Part shown: one piece after another, positions 1 through 5,349 of the stretch
How the letters are laid out: each line of letters opens with the position of its first letter
Position numbering within the stretch: the first letter of the stretch is position 1
Origin: Phycisphaerae bacterium
GTDB taxonomy: Bacteria > Planctomycetota > Phycisphaerae > UBA1845 > PWPN01
Assembly: GCA_003557125.1 (NCBI GenBank)
Contig: PWPN01000091.1
Coordinates: forward strand, 1-9,467
Length of the DNA: 9,467 bases
Direction: 5' to 3'
Notes under the pieces: generated by a model
What the model was told of the DNA's origin: nothing
The model's database searches: none
Seen by the model: the letters and a program-made list of their open reading frames with translations, nothing else
Program-made: the position numbers and the translations under genes

Positions 1-1
1 G

Positions 2-916
2 CCGCAGCTCCTGCCCGAAGGCCTCGTCGAGGTCGAGGTCCGCGTCCCGGCCGATGCAGCAGCCGATCTGGTACGCCGGTTGGCGGAGCGTTACTTCTCC
101 GGGACCGAGGTAACTGCGCTCCTGGCCGACGCATTTGCCGACGACATGGTCGCTGTCGGGCGATCGGCCGATCCCGCATTCCCCGCGGCGCCCGCAGGCT
201 GGCGACATTGCAGCCCGCGCGTGCTGGAGTCGACCGCCGCCGCCGCCCGCATCGATCTGCGCGAGCATCTGCTCGTCCGCATCGAGCCGTGGCTGATCTC
301 GCCCGTTCACACGGTGGGGAGACTTCTCGGCCTGCGCCCCGACCTGCGCGTCGCGCTCCGTTCGACGTATGATCGCCTCTCGCTGCCCGACCCGGTCTTC
401 GAGCCGTGGGGCGTCTGTCGAGTGACCGCAACGCTGCCCCGCGCCACGATCGTGGGTTGGCTGACGGACGCGGCCCGTCTCTGTCGGCCGCCCATCGATG
501 AGGACCTTACCCGCGCGGTCGATCCCACGGGCGAAGACCCGCTCATCGTTTACGGTTATGCCGTCCCGCCGCCCGCTCCTGCCATCGAACCGACGCCCCC
601 CGTGGAAGATCATCGACCCGAATGGGTGGGCCGTACCCTCATCATTCAGGCCTCCCATCGAATCGAAGTCAGCCGCGTGCTCTGGCTGGAAATTGAAGAA
701 CTGGTGATTCCGGGGGGGGCGACCCTGGCCGACCTTTTCGAGGCCCAGAACGACCCGTCCAAAGCCATGGCCATCGTCGACGAGGCGGTCGGCTGGTCGG
801 AGCCCTCGCCCGACCAGGTCGCAGCCGAGCTGGATCTGGTTGTCGTCTGGAACATCGTCGGCAAGTTGCTACGCACCGCCACACCGCCCCAGTCGGCCAC
901 ACGACCGCCCGGTTAG
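2..916 (+). CDS. Unrecognised protein, 5'-truncated by window edge
   Basis: The frame is open from the first complete codon to a TAG at 914-916, giving about 304 codons, so the true start lies to the left. The TTG at 80 is an internal codon, not a convincing start, because coherent coding sequence continues upstream of it. I do not recognise the family with confidence. The protein is soluble-looking, with no membrane segment in the visible part, and has a Pro-rich linker around the PPPAPAIEP stretch (near nt 570-600). Two stretches look alike: GLVEVEVRVPADAAADLVRRL at the left edge and WGVCRVTATLPRATIVGWL near nt 410-465, each a beta-strand pair followed by a helix. This loosely resembles LPP20-type lipoprotein repeats, but that is only a guess. 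The gene ends just before the repeat cluster, and its codon use matches its neighbours. Confidence 0.7.
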   Translation, partial: PQLLPEGLVEVEVRVPADAAADLVRRLAERYFSGTEVTALLADAFADDMVAVGRSADPAFPAAPAGWRHCSPRVLESTAAAARIDLREHLLVRIEPWLISPVHTVGRLLGLRPDLRVALRSTYDRLSLPDPVFEPWGVCRVTATLPRATIVGWLTDAARLCRPPIDEDLTRAVDPTGEDPLIVYGYAVPPPAPAIEPTPPVEDHRPEWVGRTLIIQASHRIEVSRVLWLEIEELVIPGGATLADLFEAQNDPSKAMAIVDEAVGWSEPSPDQVAAELDLVVVWNIVGKLLRTATPPQSATRPPG

Positions 917-925
917 GGGTGGCCC

Positions 926-1029
926 AGGGTGGTACGGGCGTCTCGCCCGTCGGTCTCGGTGATGAGGGTGGTACGGGCGTCTCGCCCGTCGGTCTCGGTG
1001 ATGAGGGTGGCACGGGCGTCTCGCCCGTT
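926..1029 (+). repeat. Three tandem 39-bp units with perfect hairpins
   Basis: Units begin at 926, 965 and 1004, an exact 39-nt period; units one and two are identical over the period, and the third diverges after about 1028. Each contains ACGGGCG-TCT-CGCCCGT, a perfect 7-bp stem with a 3-nt loop (934-950, 973-989, 1012-1028). Because 39 is divisible by three, the minus strand reads as a repeated 13-residue peptide, RPTGETPVPPSSP, a likely annotation artefact. There are no unique spacers, so this is not a CRISPR array. A single copy in the opposite orientation lies at 2127-2143, downstream of rsmA. Confidence 0.85.
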
Positions 1030-1049
1030 GGGCATTCGCACTGGCGGAC
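1006..1049 (+). repeat. Dispersed module A-E, inverted copy at 2105-2149
   Basis: The third hairpin unit runs directly into CGCACTGGCGGAC (1037-1049). The reverse complement of 2105-2149 contains the same hairpin followed by the identical 13 nt, with a 7-9 nt variable joint between them. The right part also starts a second hairpin, CACTGGCGG / CCGCCCGTG (1039-1047 with 1053-1061, one mismatch, loop ACAAG). Confidence 0.75.
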
Positions 1050-1093
1050 AAGCCGCCCGTGGCACCCATAGGGGGTATCCACTCCCTCGGCTT

Positions 1094-1154
1094 GTGTGCC
1101 ACTGCTCTGTGAGCAGTGCCGTATCAACGGCCGCCACGGGGGACGGCCGCTACA
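1094..1154 (+). repeat. Dispersed module B-C, inverted copy at 2167-2239
   Basis: Part B (1094-1122) contains CACTGCTC-TGT-GAGCAGTG, a perfect 8-bp hairpin with a 3-nt loop at 1100-1118. Part C (1127-1154) has two CGGCCG palindromes around CCACGGGGGA. The reverse complement of 2211-2239 matches B at 27 of 29 positions, and that of 2167-2195 matches C except for one inserted base. The two parts are 4 nt apart here and 15 nt apart in the downstream copy. Confidence 0.8.
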
Positions 1155-1156
1155 TT

Positions 1157-1179
1157 GCTCCCTCACGGTCGCAGCTCGG
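1157..1179 (+). repeat. Dispersed repeat D, second copy at 3616-3638
   Basis: The 23 nt starting GCTCCCTCACGGTCG recur at 3616-3638 in the same orientation with 22 of 23 identities (cag versus cgg near the 3' end). Translated, the element gives SLTVAAR, PLPHGRGSD or PSRDREGA peptides, depending on frame and strand. I associate such peptides with dispersed intergenic repeats in planctomycete genomes. Confidence 0.7.
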
Positions 1180-1235
1180 GATCAGACGGCCGTCACGGTC
1201 AATGAGGTGGTCGACAGGAAGGTCAGGAATCGTTT

Positions 1236-2099
1236 ATGGTCCAGACGCAACGCGAGATTCAGGGCCTCTTGGCCGAGGTCGGCCTACGACCGCAGAAGCG
1301 TTTCGGCCAGAACTTTCTGGTCGACGGTAATCTGCTCCGCAAACTCGTGCAGGCCTCCGATGTCCAACCGACCGACGTCGTGCTCGAAGTCGGGCCGGGC
1401 ACGGGCTCGCTGACCGAAGAGCTGCTCTCCCGTGCAGGGCACGTTGTGGCTGTGGAGATCGACCGCGGGCTCCAGGCGCTCTGCTTTCGACGGTTCGCCG
1501 ATCAACCGCATTTCACCCTCATCGGCCAGGACGTGCTCGAACGCAAAAGCGAGATTTCGCCGCTCGTTCATGAGACGCTGGCAGAGCGGCACTGCCGGCT
1601 CGGTGGCCGAATGCTGCTGGTCGCCAACCTGCCCTACCAGGTCGCGACGCCGTTGATCATCGACCTGCTTCTGTGCGATCTGCCCTTTGACGGGATGTAT
1701 TTCACGGTCCAGGCCGAGGTGGCCGACCGCTTCACCGCTCGCCCCGGGACGCGCGACTACGGGCCGGTCAGCATCTTCTGCCAACAGTTGGCCGACGTGA
1801 CGCGGATCGCGCGCGTGCCGGCCACCGCATTCTGGCCACCGCCCAAGATCGCCTCGACCATGCTCGAACTTCAGGTCCGTCGCGCGCGTTACCCCGAGCC
1901 AGCCACCCTCGCGCGGTGGGTCGCGCTCGTGCGATGCGGGTTCAGCCATCGTCGAAAGACACTGCACTGGAACCTGCGCACGATGTTATCCGCCGAGCAG
2001 CTCGCACGGCTGGAAAACGATCCGAACTGGGACCTGTCGCTCCGCGCCGAGGCGCTACCCCCGGCCCGTTGGCTGGAACTGGCTGAGCTTCTGGTGTAG
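1236..2099 (+). CDS. rsmA: 16S rRNA (adenine(1518/1519)-N6)-dimethyltransferase RsmA/KsgA
   Basis: Transfers four methyl groups from S-adenosylmethionine to two adjacent adenines in the 3'-terminal hairpin of 16S rRNA, a late step of 30S assembly in the cytoplasm. The family motifs are in order: GQNFL (residues 24-28), SAM-binding LEVGPGTGSLT (50-60), acidic VAVEID (71-76), D99 in the QDVL loop, catalytic NLPY (131-134), VQAEVADR (158-165), GTRDYGPVS (171-179), PPPK (201-204) and FSHRRKTL (236-243). At 287 residues it is slightly longer than the usual 265-275; the extra length lies between D99 and NLPY. The ATG is preceded by AGGAAGG and CAGGAA (1216-1229). The gene stands alone, bracketed by intergenic repeat clusters, with more than 180 nt to either neighbour. 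Confidence 0.96.
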   Translation: MVQTQREIQGLLAEVGLRPQKRFGQNFLVDGNLLRKLVQASDVQPTDVVLEVGPGTGSLTEELLSRAGHVVAVEIDRGLQALCFRRFADQPHFTLIGQDVLERKSEISPLVHETLAERHCRLGGRMLLVANLPYQVATPLIIDLLLCDLPFDGMYFTVQAEVADRFTARPGTRDYGPVSIFCQQLADVTRIARVPATAFWPPPKIASTMLELQVRRARYPEPATLARWVALVRCGFSHRRKTLHWNLRTMLSAEQLARLENDPNWDLSLRAEALPPARWLELAELLV

Positions 2100-2104
2100 C
2101 TGCC

Positions 2105-2239
2105 GTCCGCCAGTGCGCACGCCCCGACGGGCGAGACGCCCGTACCACCCTTGCAAGGCACGCCTCTGTAGCGGCCGTTCCCCCGTGGCGGCCGTTCATG
2201 GCAGGCAAACACGGCATTGCTCACAGAGCTGTGGCACAC
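2105..2239 (-). repeat. Inverted repeat cluster downstream of rsmA
   Basis: Read on the minus strand from 2239, it holds module B (2239-2211), module C (2195-2167), the GTACGGGCG hairpin module A and the CGCACTGGCGGAC module E (2149-2105). All are also found upstream of rsmA on the plus strand, but there in the order A-E then B-C. The A hairpin is perfect (2127-2143, 7 bp, loop AGA). The B hairpin here has two mismatches relative to the perfect 8-bp stem upstream. It fills most of the 185-nt gap between rsmA and the next gene. Confidence 0.8.
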
Positions 2240-2260
2240 GACATCATTGTCGGGTATAGG
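2231..2260 (+). promoter_or_regulatory. Weak sigma-70-like promoter candidate
   Basis: GTGGCA (2231-2236, 4 of 6 to TTGACA), an 18-nt spacer, then TATAGG (2255-2260, 4 of 6 to TATAAT). This would start transcription near 2267, just ahead of the ribosome binding site of the gene at 2285. The -35-like box lies inside repeat module B. The match is poor and could be chance. Confidence 0.25.
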
Positions 2261-2272
2261 TGCAGGGGCTCC

Positions 2273-2278
2273 GAGGGG
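2273..2278 (+). promoter_or_regulatory. Ribosome binding site fixing start at 2285
   Basis: GAGGGG lies 6 nt before ATG 2285. It supports that codon over the in-frame upstream start at 2198, which falls inside repeat sequence, and over ATG 2306. Confidence 0.6.
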
Positions 2279-2284
2279 AACATC

Positions 2285-3481
2285 ATGACTTTCCGGAATC
2301 ATCGCATGGAACGGTTTGGACTGGCCGGCATAGCCCTGTTATGGATGACGGGATTCAGTGCGTGGAACGCCTCAGCTTCCGAGGTCACCACCGCTGGATC
2401 GGTGGAGGCTGTGGCGCCGTCGCAAGCGTTTCGCGTCGACCTGGCGGACCTCGAACGCTCCTATTGGCTGCATGCCTCGCTCGGGCAGCGCACCGTCGCG
2501 AACTACTGGTTCGCTTCCGAACCGGTAACCGAACCGCCCTCTCGCGCACAGATCGCCCAAGCGGCCCGTCTGCTCGTCGGCCCGTACGGCGCCAATCGCC
2601 TCTACCTGATGTATCACAACGAAATCCCCGCAGAACGTGCCCGCGAAGTGTTCAAGATATGGCGCGAGGTGACCCCGCCGGAGGTCGAGCTTGTCCCCGC
2701 GCTCGTGCTCCGCATGTACGACAAGGACAACACGCTGGTCTTCGACGATGCGGAGATCGCCGACTGGGCCGATTTCTTCAAGGCCCACGTCCACCCGAAA
2801 CGCATCGCCGTCTATGACGTCTACACGCGCCCCGACCAGGGGCCGGGCCCTGCCATCCTCTCGGAGCGATTCCCCGGCGGGCTCATCCACGTCGGCCAGC
2901 AACCGGCGACGCGCGTCGAGCCGCCTTTCGCAGCGGCGGTGCAGGATACCTGGAGCGGCATGTGCCATGGGACGCGCAACGAGGAGGACTGGCTCCAGCC
3001 GGGGTTCGGAGACGGGACGCTCCGCGCGTGGGTCGAGGAGCGCAACGCAGGCTCGCATCCGATCGCCTGGAACCTCGTCGCGGTCGCGTGGGACTACGAG
3101 CCCACCGAGCGAGGCGGCTTTCCCGGATACGACGACGCCCGCAAGAACATGCCCCTGCCGGCCGACCGCAACCGCCTGGCTGCCAACCTCATCCTCGACA
3201 CCGCGCGTCCTGAAGTGATGGCCGGCTTCAGTGCGGACCTCTTCATCATCCACGCGAATTCGCGTGTCGAAGAGCGCGACGGAGACGCAGACGCCTTCTA
3301 CGCGACCCTCCGGGAGGGACGCCCCTACCGCGGCTACTTCGCCGAACCGTTCCATGAAATCGCTGCGCTTTTCCGCGCACTGCGTTACGGAGACGCCGCA
3401 GCGCTCCGGGAACGAATCGCACTGAACGCGTCCATCGACCGTGCAGTGGAAGCGCCGTCGACTCGTCCGTCGCGCCCTTGA
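2285..3481 (+). CDS. Secreted protein of unknown function, 398 aa
   Basis: I do not recognise the family. The N-terminus is a typical Sec signal: basic RNHRMER, hydrophobic core FGLAGIALLWMTGF (residues 11-24), and ASA before a likely cleavage site after A31. The mature part, about 367 residues, is soluble-looking and rich in Trp, Tyr and Pro. Alternating hydrophobic strands and helices (LYLMYHNEIP 106-115, then VELVPALVLRMYD, KRIAVYDVY, WNLVAVAWDYEP from 262, ADLFIIHAN, YFAEPFHEIAALF from 351) are consistent with a (beta/alpha)-barrel such as a glycoside-hydrolase-like fold. Candidate active-site positions by appearance only are H111/E113, the cluster W223-SGMCHGTRNEED and D/E in WDYEP. The tail is Pro/Arg-rich and low-complexity. 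ATG 2306 would also give an intact signal peptide, but 2285 has the better ribosome binding site. A long minus-strand frame across the gene is a shadow. Confidence 0.8.
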   Translation: MTFRNHRMERFGLAGIALLWMTGFSAWNASASEVTTAGSVEAVAPSQAFRVDLADLERSYWLHASLGQRTVANYWFASEPVTEPPSRAQIAQAARLLVGPYGANRLYLMYHNEIPAERAREVFKIWREVTPPEVELVPALVLRMYDKDNTLVFDDAEIADWADFFKAHVHPKRIAVYDVYTRPDQGPGPAILSERFPGGLIHVGQQPATRVEPPFAAAVQDTWSGMCHGTRNEEDWLQPGFGDGTLRAWVEERNAGSHPIAWNLVAVAWDYEPTERGGFPGYDDARKNMPLPADRNRLAANLILDTARPEVMAGFSADLFIIHANSRVEERDGDADAFYATLREGRPYRGYFAEPFHEIAALFRALRYGDAAALRERIALNASIDRAVEAPSTRPSRP

Positions 3482-3733
3482 GGCGACTTGTGCCGTCGCA
3501 ATGGACGCAGACCTTGTGGACGCCCGACGAACCATGACTATCATACCCAGAGGGTGTGTGAGAACGCATTCCGAGCGTCGCCCGTGAGGAATCGGTGTTC
3601 GACAATCCGCAAACCGCTCCCTCACGGTCGCGGCTCGGATCGAAAGATCGCGGGCTCGGACCGTCAGAACCCCCATTCATGCGATCCGTCCCTTGAGCGA
3701 AGTCCCAGAGTTCAGTTCGCAACGAGTGCCCAC
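3482..3733. other. Intergenic stretch with dispersed repeat D
   Basis: These 252 nt are open in the phosphatase frame back to about 3488, but that translation contains the repeat-derived peptide PLPHGRGSD and aligns with nothing in the phosphatase family, so I read it as non-coding. It holds repeat D at 3616-3638 and a TATCAT -10-like box at 3539-3544. The only -35-like match, TTGTGG at 3514-3519, sits 19 nt away, so a promoter is possible but weak. Confidence 0.6.
3616..3638 (+). repeat. Dispersed repeat D, second copy
   Basis: It matches 1157-1179 at 22 of 23 positions in the same orientation. It lies about 95 nt before the phosphatase start. It is in frame with that ORF and creates a spurious N-terminal extension. 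Confidence 0.7.
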
Positions 3734-4636
3734 ATGACCACCCCATCGCAACCCTTACCCGCATCGTCGGAGGCCCACGCCCTCCAGTGCATGGAGATCA
3801 TCGGCGGCAACCACGTCGAGTCCAATGTGCTTTCATCGCCGGGGCTCGACATCTGGCTCGACAGCCGACCGTACGGCGGCGACGTGGGCGGCGACATCCA
3901 CTATTTCTCGATGTGCGGCTCCGGGCGCGTGACGCGGCTGTCATTGGCCGACGTCTCCGGCCATGGCGTGAACATGGACGGCGTCGCCAAACGCCTCCGC
4001 GATCTCATGCGCAAACATATCAACCTGCTCGATCAGACCCGATTCGCCCAAGCGATCAACCGCGAATTCACCGAGATGGCCGACGCCGACTACTTCGCGA
4101 CCGTCCTGCTGATCACGTATTTCGCGCCGACCGACCACCTCATCGTCTGCAACGCGGGCCATCCGCGCCCGCTCTGGTACAGCCGTCGTCACGAACGATG
4201 GATGCTGCTCGACCAGGAAACGCCCGAAACCGGACCGTCCATCCGCGAGGCGAAAGGCACCTACGCCCTTCGGCCGGTCGCGAACCTGCCGCTGGGCGTC
4301 GTGGAACCGACCGATTACCTCCAGTTCAGCGTCAAACTCGAAAAGGGCGATCTCGTCCTGGTCTACACGGACGCCCTCATCGAGGCGAAAAATGCACAGG
4401 ATGAACCTCTCGGCGAAGCGGGCCTACTCGATCTCGTCTCGCAGCTCGATCCGAACGAACCGCATCTCCTGGTCTCCCGCGTCCTGGACCGCGTCGAAGC
4501 GTACCGCCAAGGCCTTGCCGCCGACGACGACCAGACCCTCGTCGTTCTCCACCACAACGCTTCGGACCCGCCCACGATGACGCTCCGGCAGGCCCTCAAG
4601 TCGATCTCACGCATGCTCGGCCTGCGACGCGTGTAA
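3734..4636 (+). CDS. PP2C-family (SpoIIE-type) serine/threonine phosphatase
   Basis: A metal-dependent protein phosphatase of the SpoIIE/RsbU type, which in other bacteria dephosphorylates anti-anti-sigma factors or similar regulators in the cytoplasm. From ATG 3734 it is 300 residues and covers essentially one catalytic domain. Visible motifs: PYGGDVGGD (46-54, metal ligand D54), LADVSGHG (71-78, D73), NAGHP (139-143), LPLGV (184-188), GDLVLVYTDALIEA (204-217) and DDDQT (263-267). It has no PAS, GAF, HAMP or receiver domain and no membrane segment, so any input signal must come from a partner. No anti-sigma or STAS gene lies in the window. The last 20 residues form a basic, amphipathic-looking tail (LKSISRMLGLRRV). 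The start is uncertain: ATG 3734 has only a weak ribosome site (ACGAG), and ATG 3791 (MEIIGGNH) begins exactly at the conserved region. The open frame back to 3488 is repeat-derived and excluded. Confidence 0.92.
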   Translation: MTTPSQPLPASSEAHALQCMEIIGGNHVESNVLSSPGLDIWLDSRPYGGDVGGDIHYFSMCGSGRVTRLSLADVSGHGVNMDGVAKRLRDLMRKHINLLDQTRFAQAINREFTEMADADYFATVLLITYFAPTDHLIVCNAGHPRPLWYSRRHERWMLLDQETPETGPSIREAKGTYALRPVANLPLGVVEPTDYLQFSVKLEKGDLVLVYTDALIEAKNAQDEPLGEAGLLDLVSQLDPNEPHLLVSRVLDRVEAYRQGLAADDDQTLVVLHHNASDPPTMTLRQALKSISRMLGLRRV

Positions 4637-4779
4637 GTTGGCCGAGCCGTGCCGGCCCGATACGATACCGGCTACCCCACCCGTGCGCGGAAAGTGGAAA
4701 GTCCGATGAAACATCTGCGACGCATAATCGTCTCCAGAGAAGACCCAGCCAGGACGTTATAAGTGTCCGATCTGAACGC

Positions 4780-5058
4780 AACTTCGAGGCGAACCTCGAC
4801 GCGACCGGCCGACGAGGCTACATGCCGTTCAGTGCGCCGTACGCGGGCCTTCGCCAGGTCATCCGACCCGACGGCAATTACCGCGCCAACATGCGCTTCG
4901 GCCTCCTCCGCGTCACGATCCAGGCCCTGGTCTGGCGTTCGGGCGATCGTTACCTGCCGCTGCGGGACGACATCGCCTCGGTCGCCTACTGGTACCAGAC
5001 CCAGCCGCACAACCCCTTCCCACCATTGCCCGACAAGGACTCCCTGGAGGTCAAATAG
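4780..5058 (+). pseudogene. C-terminal relic of a GH172 (DUF2961) glycosidase
   Basis: This frame reads NFEANLD..GRRGYMPFSAPYAGL, QVIRPDGNYRANMRFG, LRVTIQALVWRSGDRYLPL and DDIASVAYWYQTQPHNPFPPLP, ending DKDSLEVK at a TAG. From memory this is the C-terminal end of DUF2961 (now glycoside hydrolase family 172) proteins, which are secreted enzymes of several hundred residues acting on fructo- or arabinofuranosides. Only about 90 residues remain; the N-terminal part, including the catalytic region, is absent. A segment the family normally has between RFG and LRVTIQAL (a MYRWH..DPIRF-like stretch, roughly 13-16 residues) also seems missing, at about nt 4902-4906, without breaking the frame. An ATG at 4822 with a weak GAGG upstream could still yield a 78-residue peptide. 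I infer a decayed gene; a functional small protein is less likely. No second fragment is visible nearby. Confidence 0.65.
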
Positions 5059-5153
5059 ACGATTTTTCGCCGTTGCGCATCATAAATAAAAAAAGCTCTC
5101 TGAAGACAGGATTCTTCGCCCCCCTACATGGCCAATTGCGCGCAGGAATGATT

Positions 5154-5188
5154 TGGCGTTTTCAGTGACACTATAACGCCATTTTTTT
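5154..5188 (+). terminator. Strong rho-independent terminator
   Basis: TGGCGTT (5154-5160) pairs perfectly with AACGCCA (5175-5181) around a 14-nt loop that can itself form AGT-GAC-ACT. Seven T residues follow directly (5182-5188). On the minus strand the hairpin is followed by AAAT, so it acts on plus-strand transcripts. It probably ends transcription coming through the phosphatase and GH172 relic, insulating the lipoprotein gene. Confidence 0.85.
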
Positions 5189-5218
5189 CTGGCACGCGCG
5201 TTTCCTATCTGTTATCAT
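5189..5218 (+). promoter_or_regulatory. Promoter candidate for the lipoprotein gene
   Basis: A sigma-70 reading gives CTGGCA (5189-5194, 4 of 6), an 18-nt spacer and TATCAT (5213-5218, 5 of 6), starting near 5225. The same DNA also holds TGGCACG-N4-TTTC (5190-5204), a perfect sigma-54 -24 element with an imperfect -12 (T instead of the G of TTGC). The sigma-70 reading is likelier. The site starts right after the terminator T-tract. Confidence 0.45.
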
Positions 5219-5223
5219 CCACG

Positions 5224-5326
5224 CGAGCGGGGCTCGTGCGACACTTCGCTAACGTGTCCCGCCAACCATCCGACCGATCTGTTCGCGATCGCCACGTGGT
5301 GCGCGAGGTATGGCACTCGCAACCAC
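5224..5326 (+). promoter_or_regulatory. Structured 5' leader of the lipoprotein mRNA
   Basis: Three hairpins precede the ribosome site: CGAGC-GGG-GCTCG (5224-5236); GACAC / GTGTC just after it with a 9-nt loop; and GTGGT-GC-GCGAG / CTCGC-A-ACCAC (5296-5326), a 10-bp interrupted stem ending 9 nt before the Shine-Dalgarno. It matches no riboswitch family I recognise. Confidence 0.35.
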
Positions 5327-5335
5327 ACACCTCGA

Positions 5336-5341
5336 AAGGAG
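5336..5341 (+). promoter_or_regulatory. Near-consensus ribosome binding site
   Basis: AAGGAG lies 8 nt before ATG 5350 and is the strongest Shine-Dalgarno in the window. It decides the start at 5350 rather than the in-frame GTG at 5236. Confidence 0.8.
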
Positions 5342-5349
5342 ATCCCCAG

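Larger units (their letters stand above)
917..1235. other. Intergenic repeat cluster upstream of rsmA
   Basis: This 319-nt stretch holds no supported gene. It is almost entirely dispersed palindromic modules: three 39-nt tandem units (926 onward), a CACTGGCGG hairpin (1039-1061), a hairpin module (1094-1122), a CGGCCG-flanked module (1127-1154) and a further repeat (1157-1179). A 10-nt palindrome GACGGCCGTC lies at 1185-1194. Small ORFs on either strand here only translate the repeats. No clear sigma-70 promoter for rsmA is visible. Confidence 0.75.
5059..5349. other. AT-rich regulatory island
   Basis: About 290 nt without a gene, clearly richer in A+T than the surroundings, with runs such as AAATAAAAAAAG near 5084-5095. 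It holds an intrinsic terminator (5154-5188), a promoter candidate (5189-5218) and a structured leader (5224-5326) ahead of the lipoprotein gene. Confidence 0.7.

Noticed and set aside
926..1042. CRISPR array
   Set aside because: The three units are contiguous with no unique spacers, and no cas gene is visible.
669..1166. Minus-strand ORFs encoding GETPVPP repeats
   Set aside because: The repetitive peptide is a translation of intergenic hairpin repeats, and the rest is antisense to the left gene.
2198..2284. Upstream start for the secreted protein
   Set aside because: It lies in repeat modules and would bury the signal peptide behind 29 unrelated residues; ATG 2285 has a proper ribosome site.
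2372..3676. A 434-codon minus-strand open frame
   Set aside because: It is antisense to the secreted protein, which has a good ribosome site and signal peptide. The antisense product is Arg-rich with no domain, and its 5' end runs through repeat D.
3488..3733. N-terminal extension of the phosphatase
   Set aside because: The translation includes the repeat-derived PLPHGRGSD peptide and nothing phosphatase-like; conserved sequence begins near 3791.
4651..4672. Terminator after the phosphatase (GCCGG / CCGGC)
   Set aside because: Only a 5-bp stem with a 12-nt loop and no T-tract after it.
5236..5349. GTG start at 5236 for the lipoprotein
   Set aside because: It would place 38 polar residues before an intact lipoprotein signal; the near-consensus ribosome site supports ATG 5350.
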